The notes under the pieces are model-generated. The model was not told where the DNA came from. It saw nothing but the letters and a program-made list of their open reading frames with translations, and searched no databases. This document shows positions 26,457 to 35,448 of a DNA stretch of 64,000 bases, piece after piece. How positions within the stretch are numbered: position 1 is the first letter of the stretch; every line of letters begins with the position of its first letter. The position numbers and the translations under genes are program-made. The DNA comes from Poriferisodalis sp965198245. GTDB lineage: Bacteria; Actinomycetota; Acidimicrobiia; Acidimicrobiales; Poriferisodalaceae. The stretch covers positions 2,666,001 to 2,730,000 of the forward strand of contig NZ_OZ240249.1 of NCBI RefSeq assembly GCF_965198245.1, given 5' to 3'.

Positions 26457-26781
26457 GCCATCTCCGCTCAGCCCGATTCCCCGGAAGGCTTCGACCCTGA
26501 GGCCCCGTATCGCCTCAGTTCCAAGGTCGCATTGCGGGCCGAGCCGTTCGGCGCTGGCCTACCACTTCGACTCCCGTCGGCTCGTCTTCGTGAAGGCCAC
26601 CGGCCTCGTCGAGGTCGTCCGATCACTCGAACACCACGACAGCGTCGAGCTCGCCCTCGACGCGGCCATCGAGGCTGGACTGATCGACGAGCGCCAGCGC
26701 GCCAGCTACGCGTCGGGGCTCGAAGCGCTGGCGGGGTCGGAAATCATCGAGGCTCGACCCGTGGCCGAGGTACCGGCATGA
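26457..26781 (+). pseudogene. mftB: Mycofactocin chaperone MftB (PqqD-like), frameshifted
   Basis: Directly after mftA the frame reads YRLSSKVALRAEPFGA. It then needs a shift near 26555 to continue as AYHFDSRRLVFVKATGLVEVVRSLEHH and ...ALAGSEIIEARPVAEVPA. Together these match the MftB pattern (peptide-binding RRE protein that presents MftA to MftC). A two-base loss between GGCGCT and GGCC explains the break. No standard start codon is visible right after mftA. Non-functional as read. Confidence 0.75.
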
Positions 26782-26834
26782 CGGCAGCAAAACGCCGCCG
26801 CTCACTGCGCAGCTCGAGCGGCGGCTCGACGCTC
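26778..26834 (+). pseudogene. mftC: 5' remnant of mycofactocin radical SAM enzyme gene mftC
   Basis: ATG 26778 overlaps the mftB stop (ATGA). In a neighbouring frame the bases encode PLTAQLERRLDAPIGLT, matching the conserved MftC N-terminus (QFERGLDAPICLT in known proteins). A small shift near 26797 is required. The sequence stops matching at about 26840, before the CxxxCxxC radical SAM motif, where an IS3 fragment begins. Truncated by insertion or deletion. Confidence 0.6.
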
Positions 26835-26841
26835 CTATAGG

Positions 26842-26938
26842 CCTGACGTGAACTGGCCCTGGGTGCCGTGATCGCTGTGGATCAGGGTCTCGTCAGGCTC
26901 CCGGCTCTCGATAGCCATCCCGATCAGGCTGACGAAGA
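26842..26938 (-). mobile_element. Fragment of an IS3-family integrase (transposase OrfB)
   Basis: On the minus strand about 30 codons read VSLIGMAIESREPDETLIHSDHGTQ and then GQFTS, the block around the second catalytic aspartate of IS3 transposases. No flanking domains or inverted repeats remain. It abuts the mftC remnant on one side and the dimethylformamidase stop on the other, and probably marks the deletion that removed mftC and later genes. Confidence 0.65.
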
Positions 26939-26942
26939 GGGG

Positions 26943-29060
26943 TCACGGAAGCTCGAACGGCGCCTGGTCGAGGAATCGCCGCACGACGTTGGTAGTGATC
27001 TGGGCTATGTCGTTGTCCCAGCCGTCTCGGGCCAGCGCGCCAAACCACGAGATCGAACCGACCGAGAACACCGCGCCCCCGTTCGGGGTCTCGAAGAACG
27101 TCATGTCGGCCCGGACGTATGGGTCGGGCGTTGGGAAGGTCACGGCGGCCTCGAACTCCTCCTTGGTGCGGATCATGTCCGGCCCGAAGTCAGTGGCAGA
27201 TGCCAGGACAATGGCGTGCTCGGGCGATCCGAGGCGAGTGTCGTAGCGGTCGACCTCCTGGCCAGCAGCCCCGCCGCCCAGTCCCGAAGTCCCGATCCGC
27301 TCTCCGTGTACCCCGTCGAAGATCCATGCGGCCCGTGAGGTATAGCTCGCCTCAGTCCGCTCGTAGTAGCTGGCGCGGTCGAATCCCTGGGCGGCGAAGC
27401 CGATCCCCACGAGCTCGTTCGGTGCTCGGCCGAGTCGCCGCCACAGCCCGCCGTACTCGCCGCCGAAGGCGTGGTAGCTCTCGCCCGGCTCGCACTGCCA
27501 ATTCCGCACCCCATCCTCGGCGCGACGCAGCTCGATCGCACCGGGCCAACTGTCGCTGAATGCGACCCGCCAGTAGAACCCGTTGCCCCCCGCGTAGATC
27601 AGCCTTCCACCGCCGCGCTGCCACTGCTCGAGCCCGTCGAGCATCACCGTGGACCAGTACTCGGGATGCGACCCGCTGACGATCACCCGGTCCGGAGCGA
27701 GCGCGTCGACGCCCTCGGCATGTAGGTCTTCGTCGGTGACGATGTCATGCCCGACGGCAAGGTGATCGAGGAAGGCATTGATCACTGTGTCAGGCGTGAA
27801 GTTCCAGCCGTCTGCCCCAGGACGCAGCTGGAGCACCGGGCGACGTCTCGAGCTGAACATGACGCCGCTGCCGTCGGAGTGCTTCTCGTAGGTCGAAAGA
27901 CCGAGCTCGGGATGGTCCCTCACGTACTCGTGCTCGGGGCGGAGCCGCGTCCTTGATTCGACGAAATCGGTCCCCTCGAAGAGCATCCGGTGGTTCGCGT
28001 AGGCCATGTACGTGCAAGAGGGCATCAGCAGCGCGATGTCAGCGGTCGGCGCACCGATCGCCGGGCGCACGAAGAACGGGATTCGGTCGTCGCCGGCGTC
28101 GCCGCGCAGACGGAACGCGTAGATCCCGCTGGCCAGATCGGCAGGCAGATCCAACGACGCAGTCTCCTGCCATCCGGCGTCGTACAGGTCGTCGCTGTGG
28201 AAATGGATCGCGTCGTAGTGAGTCGGCTCGTCGCACCAACGATGCACGGTGCCGTTCCAGGCGGGGCCGGTTACGGCGCGGGCGGGGAGCTGGTGGAGCT
28301 CGAGTGGGCGATCGACGCCGCCCAGATCCGCGATGGTCCGATCGCCGATGTCCGAGCTGAAGTCCCAGCTGAGCTCCAGACCATCGACGCCGAGTCGCGG
28401 CGACGAGATGCGCCCGTCGAAGCGACCACCGCTTGGCGATGCAGCCAGCAACATCGTCTGGAGATCGACTGGGCCGGTTGAGCCGTCGCCGATGGTCGGC
28501 TCGGGATCGACCTCGAGGAGGTCACGGCCCGGTGAGACTGTTGGCGCTGTCGTAGCCAGAGCGGTGATAGCTCCTGTTTCGAGGTCGACGTCGAGCTCGA
28601 TGCGGTACCACCTCCGTCCGGCAATAGGTCGAGAACGAAGGCGCAGCTCAGCTACGCTCGATCGGGCGATCAGGTGGCCACTGTCGAGGGCGATTTCGAC
28701 CACTGTGCCCGTGGTTCCCTCCAGCACGACGACCGGCTGCGACTCGGACGGCCTGGTCGCCATGAGCGCGAACTCGAGCTGCAATGTTTGAGCGGCGGTG
28801 AGCCCCTTGAGATCGACGCTCGCAAAGGACCCCGGTATCAGGGCCGCTTCGGAGAGATCGACCCGGTCGGGTAGGCTGCTGTCGATTTCGGTCTCGGAGA
28901 ATCCCGGCCCATAGCGAGTGCGGTCACCGCAGCTGATCCGGACGATGTCAAGGGTCGCAGGACCGGGGCTGTGGCTCGAAGCCTTCAGGCTGATGTGGTC
29001 ACCGGCGCGGAGTGAGAGCGGCTCGCAGTACCCAGTGATCTGCTTCGGCCTATCGTCCAT
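26943..29060 (-). CDS. N,N-dimethylformamidase large-subunit family protein
   Basis: 705 residues. The central and C-terminal parts match the DMFase large-subunit pattern: LLMPSCTYMAYANHR, YEKHSDGSGV, YLDHL-like FLDHLAVGHDIVTDEDLHAEG, VIVSGSHPEYWS and GGRLIYAGGNGFYWRV. The N-terminal ~270 residues resemble the beta-rich region of the family. DMFase hydrolyses N,N-dimethylformamide or related N-alkyl amides using an iron centre. No small subunit (about 130 residues) is adjacent. It sits next to a decayed N-demethylase, a plausible follow-on step. Confidence 0.85.
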   Translation of the reverse strand: MDDRPKQITGYCEPLSLRAGDHISLKASSHSPGPATLDIVRISCGDRTRYGPGFSETEIDSSLPDRVDLSEAALIPGSFASVDLKGLTAAQTLQLEFALMATRPSESQPVVVLEGTTGTVVEIALDSGHLIARSSVAELRLRSRPIAGRRWYRIELDVDLETGAITALATTAPTVSPGRDLLEVDPEPTIGDGSTGPVDLQTMLLAASPSGGRFDGRISSPRLGVDGLELSWDFSSDIGDRTIADLGGVDRPLELHQLPARAVTGPAWNGTVHRWCDEPTHYDAIHFHSDDLYDAGWQETASLDLPADLASGIYAFRLRGDAGDDRIPFFVRPAIGAPTADIALLMPSCTYMAYANHRMLFEGTDFVESRTRLRPEHEYVRDHPELGLSTYEKHSDGSGVMFSSRRRPVLQLRPGADGWNFTPDTVINAFLDHLAVGHDIVTDEDLHAEGVDALAPDRVIVSGSHPEYWSTVMLDGLEQWQRGGGRLIYAGGNGFYWRVAFSDSWPGAIELRRAEDGVRNWQCEPGESYHAFGGEYGGLWRRLGRAPNELVGIGFAAQGFDRASYYERTEASYTSRAAWIFDGVHGERIGTSGLGGGAAGQEVDRYDTRLGSPEHAIVLASATDFGPDMIRTKEEFEAAVTFPTPDPYVRADMTFFETPNGGAVFSVGSISWFGALARDGWDNDIAQITTNVVRRFLDQAPFELP

Positions 29061-29240
29061 CGAACGTGTCTAGCGCGGCCCGATCGAGCGTGTTGCTGAC
29101 CGAAGAGGTCCGAGGGCGCGAGTCTCACCGGCCCCGGCATCGAAAGCGCCGGCGCCCCCGAGAACCCCGCTCACAGCAGCCGGGGCCGGGGACGCTGACC
29201 ACCCGCTCGGTACTGCGGGAACGGAGCGGTCCACTGGCAC

Positions 29241-30147
29241 TCAGCCAGTACTGATGGAGCCCAGCCAGGCGGTGACGTCGTCGATCCAGCCATAGCGCCC
29301 ACCCCGGCTCTCGACGAGTTCGGGAGTCCAGTCTTTGATCGCTTCGAGGAGTCGTGCGGCGAGGTCAGGGAGCCTTGTCAGCGCCGCCGATGGTGCGAGC
29401 TGGACGCGGATCGTGAACAGGATGGCCCCTGTAGCGGGCAATCGTCGCAGTGTCTGACGCTCGCTGCGGAGCCAAAGGTGGTCGGGGTGAAAGGCATCGG
29501 GCTGACGAAGCGCGCTCTGGTCGGGAGCGAACAGGAGGGGGTGGGCGCTGAAGCCCCAGTTGCGGCGTGAGACGATCCGGTCCGGGGAGAGCCGGTCGAA
29601 GAACCGCGACACCCGGGTGGCAAGATCATGCTCATAATGGGGGACGGGTCCGTGGACGTCCTCCTGGAGTCGGCCGAGCTTGTCGCCGAGTCGCCCAGTA
29701 GGTCGGGAAGCCCACCAACCCCGCGGTCAAACGCCAGCCACCGTCGGCTTGCTCCATGACGCACAGGTCCTCCTGTATGGCGAGGCCGGCTCTGGCCAGC
29801 GGTGGGGCGATCGTGTCGTCCCACTCCGACAGCGCTTCAGGCAAGTGGCGGGCCAGCCAGTCGTGGACGAGCCCGCTTGCTTCGGCGCAAGAGCCCTCGC
29901 TCCCGGGGAGCGCAGCGAACACCTCCCCATGGGCCTCGTCGTGGAGTCTGCGCTTGAGGGCGAGCTCGCTGGCGCGAAGCTCGTCGGCGCGCAGCCAGTC
30001 CGCCTCCTCGATGCCCCGCGTGCCCATGCGTTGATACGGAACGCCGGCATGCACGCTGACCCGGTCGAGCTCATCGAGCCAGCGCAGGTCGGCGTTGCGG
30101 TACCGCTCGATGTCGATCGGGTAGGCGTGCGGGTCGACCGGGATCAT
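29241..30147 (-). pseudogene. Heme-dependent oxidative N-demethylase (DUF3445), frameshifted
   Basis: The 5' part (from ATG 30147) has LKRRLHDEAHGEVFAALPG and VMEQADGGWRLTAGLVGFPTYW. The 3' part resumes in another frame as RLGDKLGRLQEDVHGPVPHYEHD and RFFDRLSPDRIVSRRNWGF, then LWLRSERQTLRRLP. The break is one extra G in TGGG near 29703. DUF3445 proteins include the heme alpha subunit of oxidative N-demethylase acting on small methylamines. A single-base run error could also explain the shift. Confidence 0.8.
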
Positions 30148-30463
30148 GGCGAACCCACGCGGGCTCGCCAATCATGGCGGATCCAGACCCGGTCCAGCTC
30201 GCCGGTCACTGCGCGATCGTCGCACACGTTCCGGCAAAACGCCCCCGCGAACATCACCAGAATGCGTCACGGACCAGCACGCATCTGGCCGGCACGAGCG
30301 GGGCTCGAGGTCGAGCCGAGCAGATCGGCTCGAGTTTGCTGGCCAGCGCTCGGTTGCCTGATCGTTGCCAGGTCGTGGCATCGCTGTGAGCGGAGAGCGT
30401 CGCTGACGAAGGGCGGGGTCGTGGCGCCGTCACAGGATAGATCCGCCTGTCCGAGGAGTACCG

Positions 30464-30610
30464 ATGCGACCCTATGGCGCCTTCATTCTTTTCACCGCAG
30501 CCCTGGTCGCGCTGCGCCGAGCAGCGTTGCCGATCTCGGTCGGCGGAAGCATCGCCCTGACGCTCCTGGTCACTTCCATTGTGCGGACGCTCACATCACG
30601 CAGAGCTTGA
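30464..30610 (+). CDS. Possible small membrane protein
   Basis: 48 residues with GAGGAG five to six bases before the ATG. Two hydrophobic stretches (YGAFILFTAALVAL and SVGGSIALTLLVTSIV) are separated by arginines, so it could be a small integral membrane protein. No homologue recognised. The surrounding 30172-30463 and 30611-30832 show nothing else. Confidence 0.35.
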   Translation: MRPYGAFILFTAALVALRRAALPISVGGSIALTLLVTSIVRTLTSRRA

Positions 30611-30832
30611 GACCCACGACGCGCCGCCAGCAACGACGCGCAAGGACAGTGTCCGGAAGGCTGCTCTGGTCTCCCGGGTAGGCCAGTCGATGCCTCGGCA
30701 CCGCGGCGAACGGCCCGGGTTGCTGCAGGATGTGTTCGCTCCTCGCGAACACCCGACATTGCGCAGGCGTCAGTGCACACGGCCTACCGTCGCTGGCAAC
30801 TCCGGCCGCGCGAGTCTGATTGGAGACACACC

Positions 30833-31624
30833 ATGCTCGATCTCGACCTCAGCGGGCACACGGCCATCGTCACGGGAGCGAGCCTCGGTATCGGCGCCGC
30901 TGCTGTGCGCCAGCTCGCCGACCACGGCGCCCGGGTGGCGTTCTGCGCTCGCCACGACGACGGTGTCGCCGCGCTGAGTCAGTATGCACCCGAGTCGGCC
31001 AGCGGAGCCGTTCACGGCTATGTCGCCGACATGGCCGATCCGGACTCCGTGGCAACCTTCCTCGCGTCGGTCGGCGCCGACATCGGGCCGGCCGACATCG
31101 TCGTGAACAACGTGGGCGCTTCGCCCTCGCGCAACTTCCTGTACATGTCCGATGACGACTGGGAGGACCTGTTCCAGCTCAACTTGATGTCGGCCGTTCG
31201 GTGCACCCGGCATTGTCTTCCGGCAATGCGCGCCCAGAAGTGGGATCGGATCGTCATGGTGGCCAGCGGCGCAGCGCTCTATCCCGGGGCGGCTCTCATC
31301 GACTATGCGGCCACCAAGGCCGCGATGGTGGCGACCGGCAAGGCGCTGGCCGGCAAGTACGGGCCGGACAATGTCCTCGTCAACTCTGTTCTGCCCGGCC
31401 TGATCCATACCGCCATGTGGGATCGGGCCGCTGACGAGGTCGCCGAGGCCACTGGCGGCACTCGCCAAGGGGTCCTCGACGGCAACGCAGCTCGTGTTCC
31501 ACTGGGCCGGTACGGAACAGCCGATGAGGTCGCGGCCGTCATTGTCTTCCTCTGCTCGGACGCAGCGTCGTATATGAACGGTGCGACGATCGTGGTCGAC
31601 GGGGGTGAGGGGGGCCACATCTGA
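30833..31624 (+). CDS. Short-chain dehydrogenase/reductase
   Basis: 263 residues from ATG 30833 after GGAG. Cofactor motif TGASLGIG, NNVG at the adenine-side strand, catalytic Ser in VMVASGAAL and YxxxK in DYAATKAAM. The C-terminus VVDGGEGGHI fits the classical family. It is 44 bases upstream of an amidase, so it may act on the acid or alcohol released there. Substrate unknown. Confidence 0.9.
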   Translation: MLDLDLSGHTAIVTGASLGIGAAAVRQLADHGARVAFCARHDDGVAALSQYAPESASGAVHGYVADMADPDSVATFLASVGADIGPADIVVNNVGASPSRNFLYMSDDDWEDLFQLNLMSAVRCTRHCLPAMRAQKWDRIVMVASGAALYPGAALIDYAATKAAMVATGKALAGKYGPDNVLVNSVLPGLIHTAMWDRAADEVAEATGGTRQGVLDGNAARVPLGRYGTADEVAAVIVFLCSDAASYMNGATIVVDGGEGGHI

Positions 31625-31656
31625 CTCGACCCCGGGTTGGACTCGGCGCTGATGCG

Positions 31657-31662
31657 TATAGT
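31657..31662 (+). promoter_or_regulatory. Extended -10 element of a probable leaderless promoter
   Basis: TATAGT at 31657-31662 lies six bases before ATG 31669, so transcription would start at or next to the start codon. There is no clear Shine-Dalgarno sequence in the gap (CAGGGC). This TANNNT-N6-ATG arrangement is typical of leaderless mRNAs, common in actinobacteria. Confidence 0.45.
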
Positions 31663-31668
31663 CAGGGC

Positions 31669-33177
31669 ATGACAAGTGCAGCCGATCGTGACATCGCCGA
31701 CCTGGCAGCTTCGTATGGGCTGAGCTTCGCTGGCGATGACGACCTGGCCTCGTTCGTCGAGGCCGTGCGGGGGTCCGTCGAGGGGGCCGAGAGCATCGCC
31801 GACCTGCCCGACGAGCCCGTGGAAGTGAAGTACCCGCGGTCGGAGTGGGCGTATCCCGACCCGGCCGAGAACGAGCTGGGCGCCTGGTATGTCCGGACCG
31901 ACATCGAGGGAGCGAGCAGCGGCAAGCTGAGCGGTCGGACCGTGGCGATCAAGGACAACATCTTCGTCGCCGACGTGCCGATGATGGACGGCACGCACAT
32001 CCTCGAGGGCTATGTGCCTCCCGTCGACGCAACCGTCGTGACGAGGCTCCTCGACGCGGGAGCGACCATCGCCGGCAAGTCCGTCTGTGAGGCGTACTGC
32101 TTCTCGGCGGGCAGCCACATCAGCGAGTCCGGCCCTGTCCTGAACCCGCTCAACCATGAGCGGTCGGCCGGCGGATCGTCGTCGGGCAGCGCCGCCCTCG
32201 TGGCGGCCGGCGAGGTCGATCTGGCCATGGGTGGCGACCAGGGCGGATCGATTCGCATCCCGTCCTCCTATTGCGGCATCTACGGCCTGAAGCCGACGCA
32301 CGGCCTGGTGCCCTATACCGGCATACTCGGGATGGACCCCAGCATCGACCACACGGGTCCGATGACGGGATCGGTCGGCGACAACGCTCTGATGCTCGAG
32401 GTGATCGCCGGGCCGGACGGGCTCGACGAGCGCCAGCCTGACCAGGAGGCTCAGGCCTATACCGAGGCCCTCGGCGGGGGCGTTACGGGCTTGAAGATCG
32501 GTGTGTTGACCGAGGGTTTCGGCTACGACGACTCGGATCCCGACGTCGACGCCAAGGTCAGAGCGGCGGCCGAGCGCTTCGCCAAGCTGGGCGCCCAGGT
32601 CGGCGACATCTCGGTGTCGATGCACCGGGACGCAGCGATCATCTCGGCCGCGTTCATCCCGGCGATCATCGACATCATGTACACCAACGACGGCCTGCCG
32701 CTGGGACGCAACGAGCCCCTCGTCGAGAGCTTCTATGAGGTCCAGAACACCTGGCGTCAGCGACCGAACGATCTGCCTGAGGGGGTCAAGGTCTTCCTGA
32801 TCGCTGCGGCGCTCCTCAAGCGCGAGAGCGGTATGAGGTACGTCGCCAAGGCCATCAACCAGACCAGGCGGCTGAAGGCCAGATACGACGCGGCCCTGCA
32901 GGAGGTCGATCTGCTGTTGTTGCCGACGACACCCATGAAGGCGTCGGTGCTGCCCGGGCCGGACGCCTCTCGCGAGGAGATCATGACCCGGTCCTATGAG
33001 TCGCTCACCAACACGTGGCCGTTCAACCTCACCCACCATCCGGCGCTGTCGTTGCCGTGTGGGCTGAGCGATGGGCTACCGGTAGGGCTCATGCTCGTCG
33101 GTCGCCATTTCGACGAGACGACCATCTACCGGGCGGCCGCCGCCTTCGAGCAGCACGACGACTGGCGGACGCTGTAG
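31669..33177 (+). CDS. Amidase signature family hydrolase
   Basis: 502 residues. The Ser-cisSer-Lys triad is visible: Lys95 in AIKDN, Ser170 in AGGSSSGS, Ser194 in DQGGSIRIP. The N-terminal ~60 residues (ASYGLSF ... VKYPRSEW) match the longer aliphatic or arylaliphatic amidase subgroup, also found at 56443-57987. It hydrolyses a carboxamide to acid and ammonia. Possible leaderless start. It follows an SDR and precedes convergent and divergent LLM/hydrolase genes. Confidence 0.93.
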   Translation: MTSAADRDIADLAASYGLSFAGDDDLASFVEAVRGSVEGAESIADLPDEPVEVKYPRSEWAYPDPAENELGAWYVRTDIEGASSGKLSGRTVAIKDNIFVADVPMMDGTHILEGYVPPVDATVVTRLLDAGATIAGKSVCEAYCFSAGSHISESGPVLNPLNHERSAGGSSSGSAALVAAGEVDLAMGGDQGGSIRIPSSYCGIYGLKPTHGLVPYTGILGMDPSIDHTGPMTGSVGDNALMLEVIAGPDGLDERQPDQEAQAYTEALGGGVTGLKIGVLTEGFGYDDSDPDVDAKVRAAAERFAKLGAQVGDISVSMHRDAAIISAAFIPAIIDIMYTNDGLPLGRNEPLVESFYEVQNTWRQRPNDLPEGVKVFLIAAALLKRESGMRYVAKAINQTRRLKARYDAALQEVDLLLLPTTPMKASVLPGPDASREEIMTRSYESLTNTWPFNLTHHPALSLPCGLSDGLPVGLMLVGRHFDETTIYRAAAAFEQHDDWRTL

Positions 33178-33196
33178 CAGGCGCTCCCCCAGCAGC

Positions 33197-34213
33197 TCAG
33201 ACGAAGGGGGCGGCCTCGATCTTCTGGGCCTCCGGCAGCACCTCCTCACCGAACCGGGTCACCAGATCGAACAGCTCGTCGATCGTGTTCGACCGAACGT
33301 CGAAGATCAGCGTCACGTGCCCGTACCCCTCGTTGGCGTACCGCTCGAGCTCCTCGAGGAGGTCTTCGGCCGTTCCGGTCATCGTCGGCCGGTTGGCCCC
33401 ACGGAGGATGGGATCGTCGGAGTCACAGAGCAGCGCCGAGCAGATCGTGCCGTACCAGAATCCCGACATGTCCTTGCCGATTCGCTCGCCTTCGGCAATC
33501 GCGGCGTGCTTCGCAGCGGCGTAGAAGTCGACCGGGCAATGGGGCTCGGCGTGAACGGTGTAGAGCCCGTCGCATTGTCGGGCAGCGCGTCGTGCTCCGA
33601 TCGGCGTCGTTGCGCCGTAGACGATCGGCGGCCGGGGCTGCTGGTATGGCTTCGGGTCCATCGAGACACCATGGATCGTGAAGTGCTTCCCGTCGTGGTC
33701 GATCCAGTCGTCGGACCACGCCTTCTTGTAGATCTCGATGCACTCCTCGGTGACCTCACCGCGGTTCTCGAAGTCGGCGCCGAGGGCGCGAAACTCGTCC
33801 TCCTCCCACCCGATCCCGACGCCCATGATCACCCGGCCCTCGGAGAGCTGGTCGGCGGTCGCGAACTGATGTGCCGACGCGAGGGGATGCCGGTAGGGCG
33901 CGATATGGACCGAGGGAGCGAATCTGATCCGTTCGGTCGCGTGAGCGAGGCCCCCCAACAGCACGGCGACATCGAGCATCATCGGCCTCTCCGGATAGGC
34001 CCTCGTCCGCGACGAGGTCACCGGGTAGTCCATCGAGAGGTCGCCCCCCATCACGACATGATCCGAGAGCCAGATCGAGTGGTAGGAAAGGCGTTCTGCG
34101 AGCTGGGCGAACTCGAAGGGACGGACGTCAGCCGGCTGAATCGGCTGGAGGTAGAAGTCCGTCTCGTCTCGGGTCAACAGACCGTGGTTGGGTATCTTGA
34201 CGCCGATGTCCAT
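33197..34213 (-). CDS. LLM class flavin/F420-dependent oxidoreductase
   Basis: 338 residues. Luciferase-like barrel pattern: FAQLAERLSYHSIWLSDHV, RIRFAPSVHIAPYRHPLASAHQFATADQLSEGRVIMGVGIGWEEDEFRALG, then PKPYQQPRPPIVYG. Similar in layout to the LLM protein at 50413. These enzymes use reduced FMN or F420 for oxygenation or hydride transfer. The start is only 32 bases from the divergent hydrolase gene. The cofactor cannot be fixed from sequence alone. Confidence 0.9.
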   Translation of the reverse strand: MDIGVKIPNHGLLTRDETDFYLQPIQPADVRPFEFAQLAERLSYHSIWLSDHVVMGGDLSMDYPVTSSRTRAYPERPMMLDVAVLLGGLAHATERIRFAPSVHIAPYRHPLASAHQFATADQLSEGRVIMGVGIGWEEDEFRALGADFENRGEVTEECIEIYKKAWSDDWIDHDGKHFTIHGVSMDPKPYQQPRPPIVYGATTPIGARRAARQCDGLYTVHAEPHCPVDFYAAAKHAAIAEGERIGKDMSGFWYGTICSALLCDSDDPILRGANRPTMTGTAEDLLEELERYANEGYGHVTLIFDVRSNTIDELFDLVTRFGEEVLPEAQKIEAAPFV

Positions 34214-34245
34214 GCCGGCACGCCTCCTCGAGGAAGAGGACCACG

Positions 34246-35169
34246 ATGACTGATGGTGGGTCCTTCACCCGTGACACCGTCGAGTTCACGAGCGCTGGAG
34301 ATACTATCGAAGCCTACTTCTACCTGCCCGATGGCGTCGAGCGGCCACCGGTTGTCGTGCTCGCGGGGGGATGGTGCTACGTCAAGGAGCTCGTGCAGCC
34401 GCTCTATGCCGAGGCATTCGCGGCCATCGGGCTGGCGGCTCTGTTGATCGACTATCGCCGGCTCGGCACCTCGGGGGGTGAGCCCCGCCAGCACCTCGAC
34501 CCTCACGACCAGATCGAGGACTACCGCAATGCGATCTCCTATTTGGAGACGCGCCCGGACGTCGATGCGGCGCGGGTCGGTGCCTGGGGGATCTCCTATT
34601 CAGGGGGCCACGTGCTCATCCTCGGCGCCACCGACCCCCGCGTGAGATGCGTCGTGTCGATCGTTCCCGTCGTCGACGGGCTCCGCACGCTGCGCCGAGC
34701 ACACGGGACGCTCGGCATGCGCCGACTGGAAGAGGCCATTGCCGCCGCCCGGAGGAAGCTCTTCGTGACCGGCGAGCACTCGCACATCCCTCACGGCACG
34801 CGGACCCCCGAGACCGAGGTCTCGACATGGCCGTTCCCCGCGTCGCGTGACACCTTCGAGTGGCTCCAACAGAACAGGGCCCCCAACTACCAGAACAGGG
34901 CGACGGTCGCATCGACGGAGATGCTGCTCGCCTACAGCGTCTACCCGTTCGTCGAGCGCCTCGTGGACGTCCCGACCATGATGGTGGTGGCCGAAGGCGA
35001 TGACCACACGATGTGGGACCTCGAGATCGAGGCCTACGGCGCCATCCCGACACCCAAGAAGCACCTCGAGGTCGTGCCCCGCTCCGGGCATCTCGGCCTG
35101 TACCGCGACGAGGCCAAGGTGCGGGAGGTGGCCGGCGCATGCGGCGAGTGGTTCCGCCGGTGGCTGTGA
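34246..35169 (+). CDS. Alpha/beta hydrolase (dienelactone-hydrolase-like)
   Basis: 307 residues. Nucleophile in GAWGISYSGGHVL, acid in AEGDDHTMWD and His in PRSGHLGLY. An extra segment (TRTPETEVSTWPFPASRDTFEW) forms a cap. First gene of a plus-strand set with the GatC/AtzG-like protein and the amidase downstream. May cleave an ester, lactone or C-C bond of the same substrate. Confidence 0.88.
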   Translation: MTDGGSFTRDTVEFTSAGDTIEAYFYLPDGVERPPVVVLAGGWCYVKELVQPLYAEAFAAIGLAALLIDYRRLGTSGGEPRQHLDPHDQIEDYRNAISYLETRPDVDAARVGAWGISYSGGHVLILGATDPRVRCVVSIVPVVDGLRTLRRAHGTLGMRRLEEAIAAARRKLFVTGEHSHIPHGTRTPETEVSTWPFPASRDTFEWLQQNRAPNYQNRATVASTEMLLAYSVYPFVERLVDVPTMMVVAEGDDHTMWDLEIEAYGAIPTPKKHLEVVPRSGHLGLYRDEAKVREVAGACGEWFRRWL

Positions 35170-35233
35170 GAGCCCGGACTTCGACCCCACGGGGACCCAT
35201 AGACTCCGTCTCACGAGAGATGAAGGAGCGGCC

Positions 35234-35446
35234 ATGGACTCCCGGGAGATCGTCATCGCCAAGCTCTCCGAGTGGGGCATCGAACCCAGCGAAGAGGATC
35301 TCGAGGAGCTCATTCCCGCCTATGAAGCCCTGATCGGGTGGCAGCGGGTCCTGGAGGACATGCTCCGGACCCGATCGATGGGCAACGACATGGAGTTCCC
35401 GCTGAGCGAGCCGATCGTGGTTCACGACCTGGAGAGGTACCGGTAG
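35234..35446 (+). CDS. Small GatC/AtzG-like amidase partner (putative)
   Basis: 70 residues, preceded by AAGGAG, ending two bases before the amidase ATG. Predicted helix (EDLEELIPAYEALIGWQRVLEDML) followed by an extended tail (EFPLSEPIVVHDLERYR). Size, helix-then-arm layout and position match the small GatC-like proteins, such as AtzG, that wrap around AtzE-type amidases. Similarity is by architecture, not by clear sequence identity. Confidence 0.55.
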   Translation: MDSREIVIAKLSEWGIEPSEEDLEELIPAYEALIGWQRVLEDMLRTRSMGNDMEFPLSEPIVVHDLERYR

Positions 35447-35448
35447 CC

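Noticed and set aside
34214..34245. Palindrome TCCTCGAGGA between LLM and hydrolase genes
   Set aside because: Explained by ribosome binding sites on both strands in a 32-base divergent gap.
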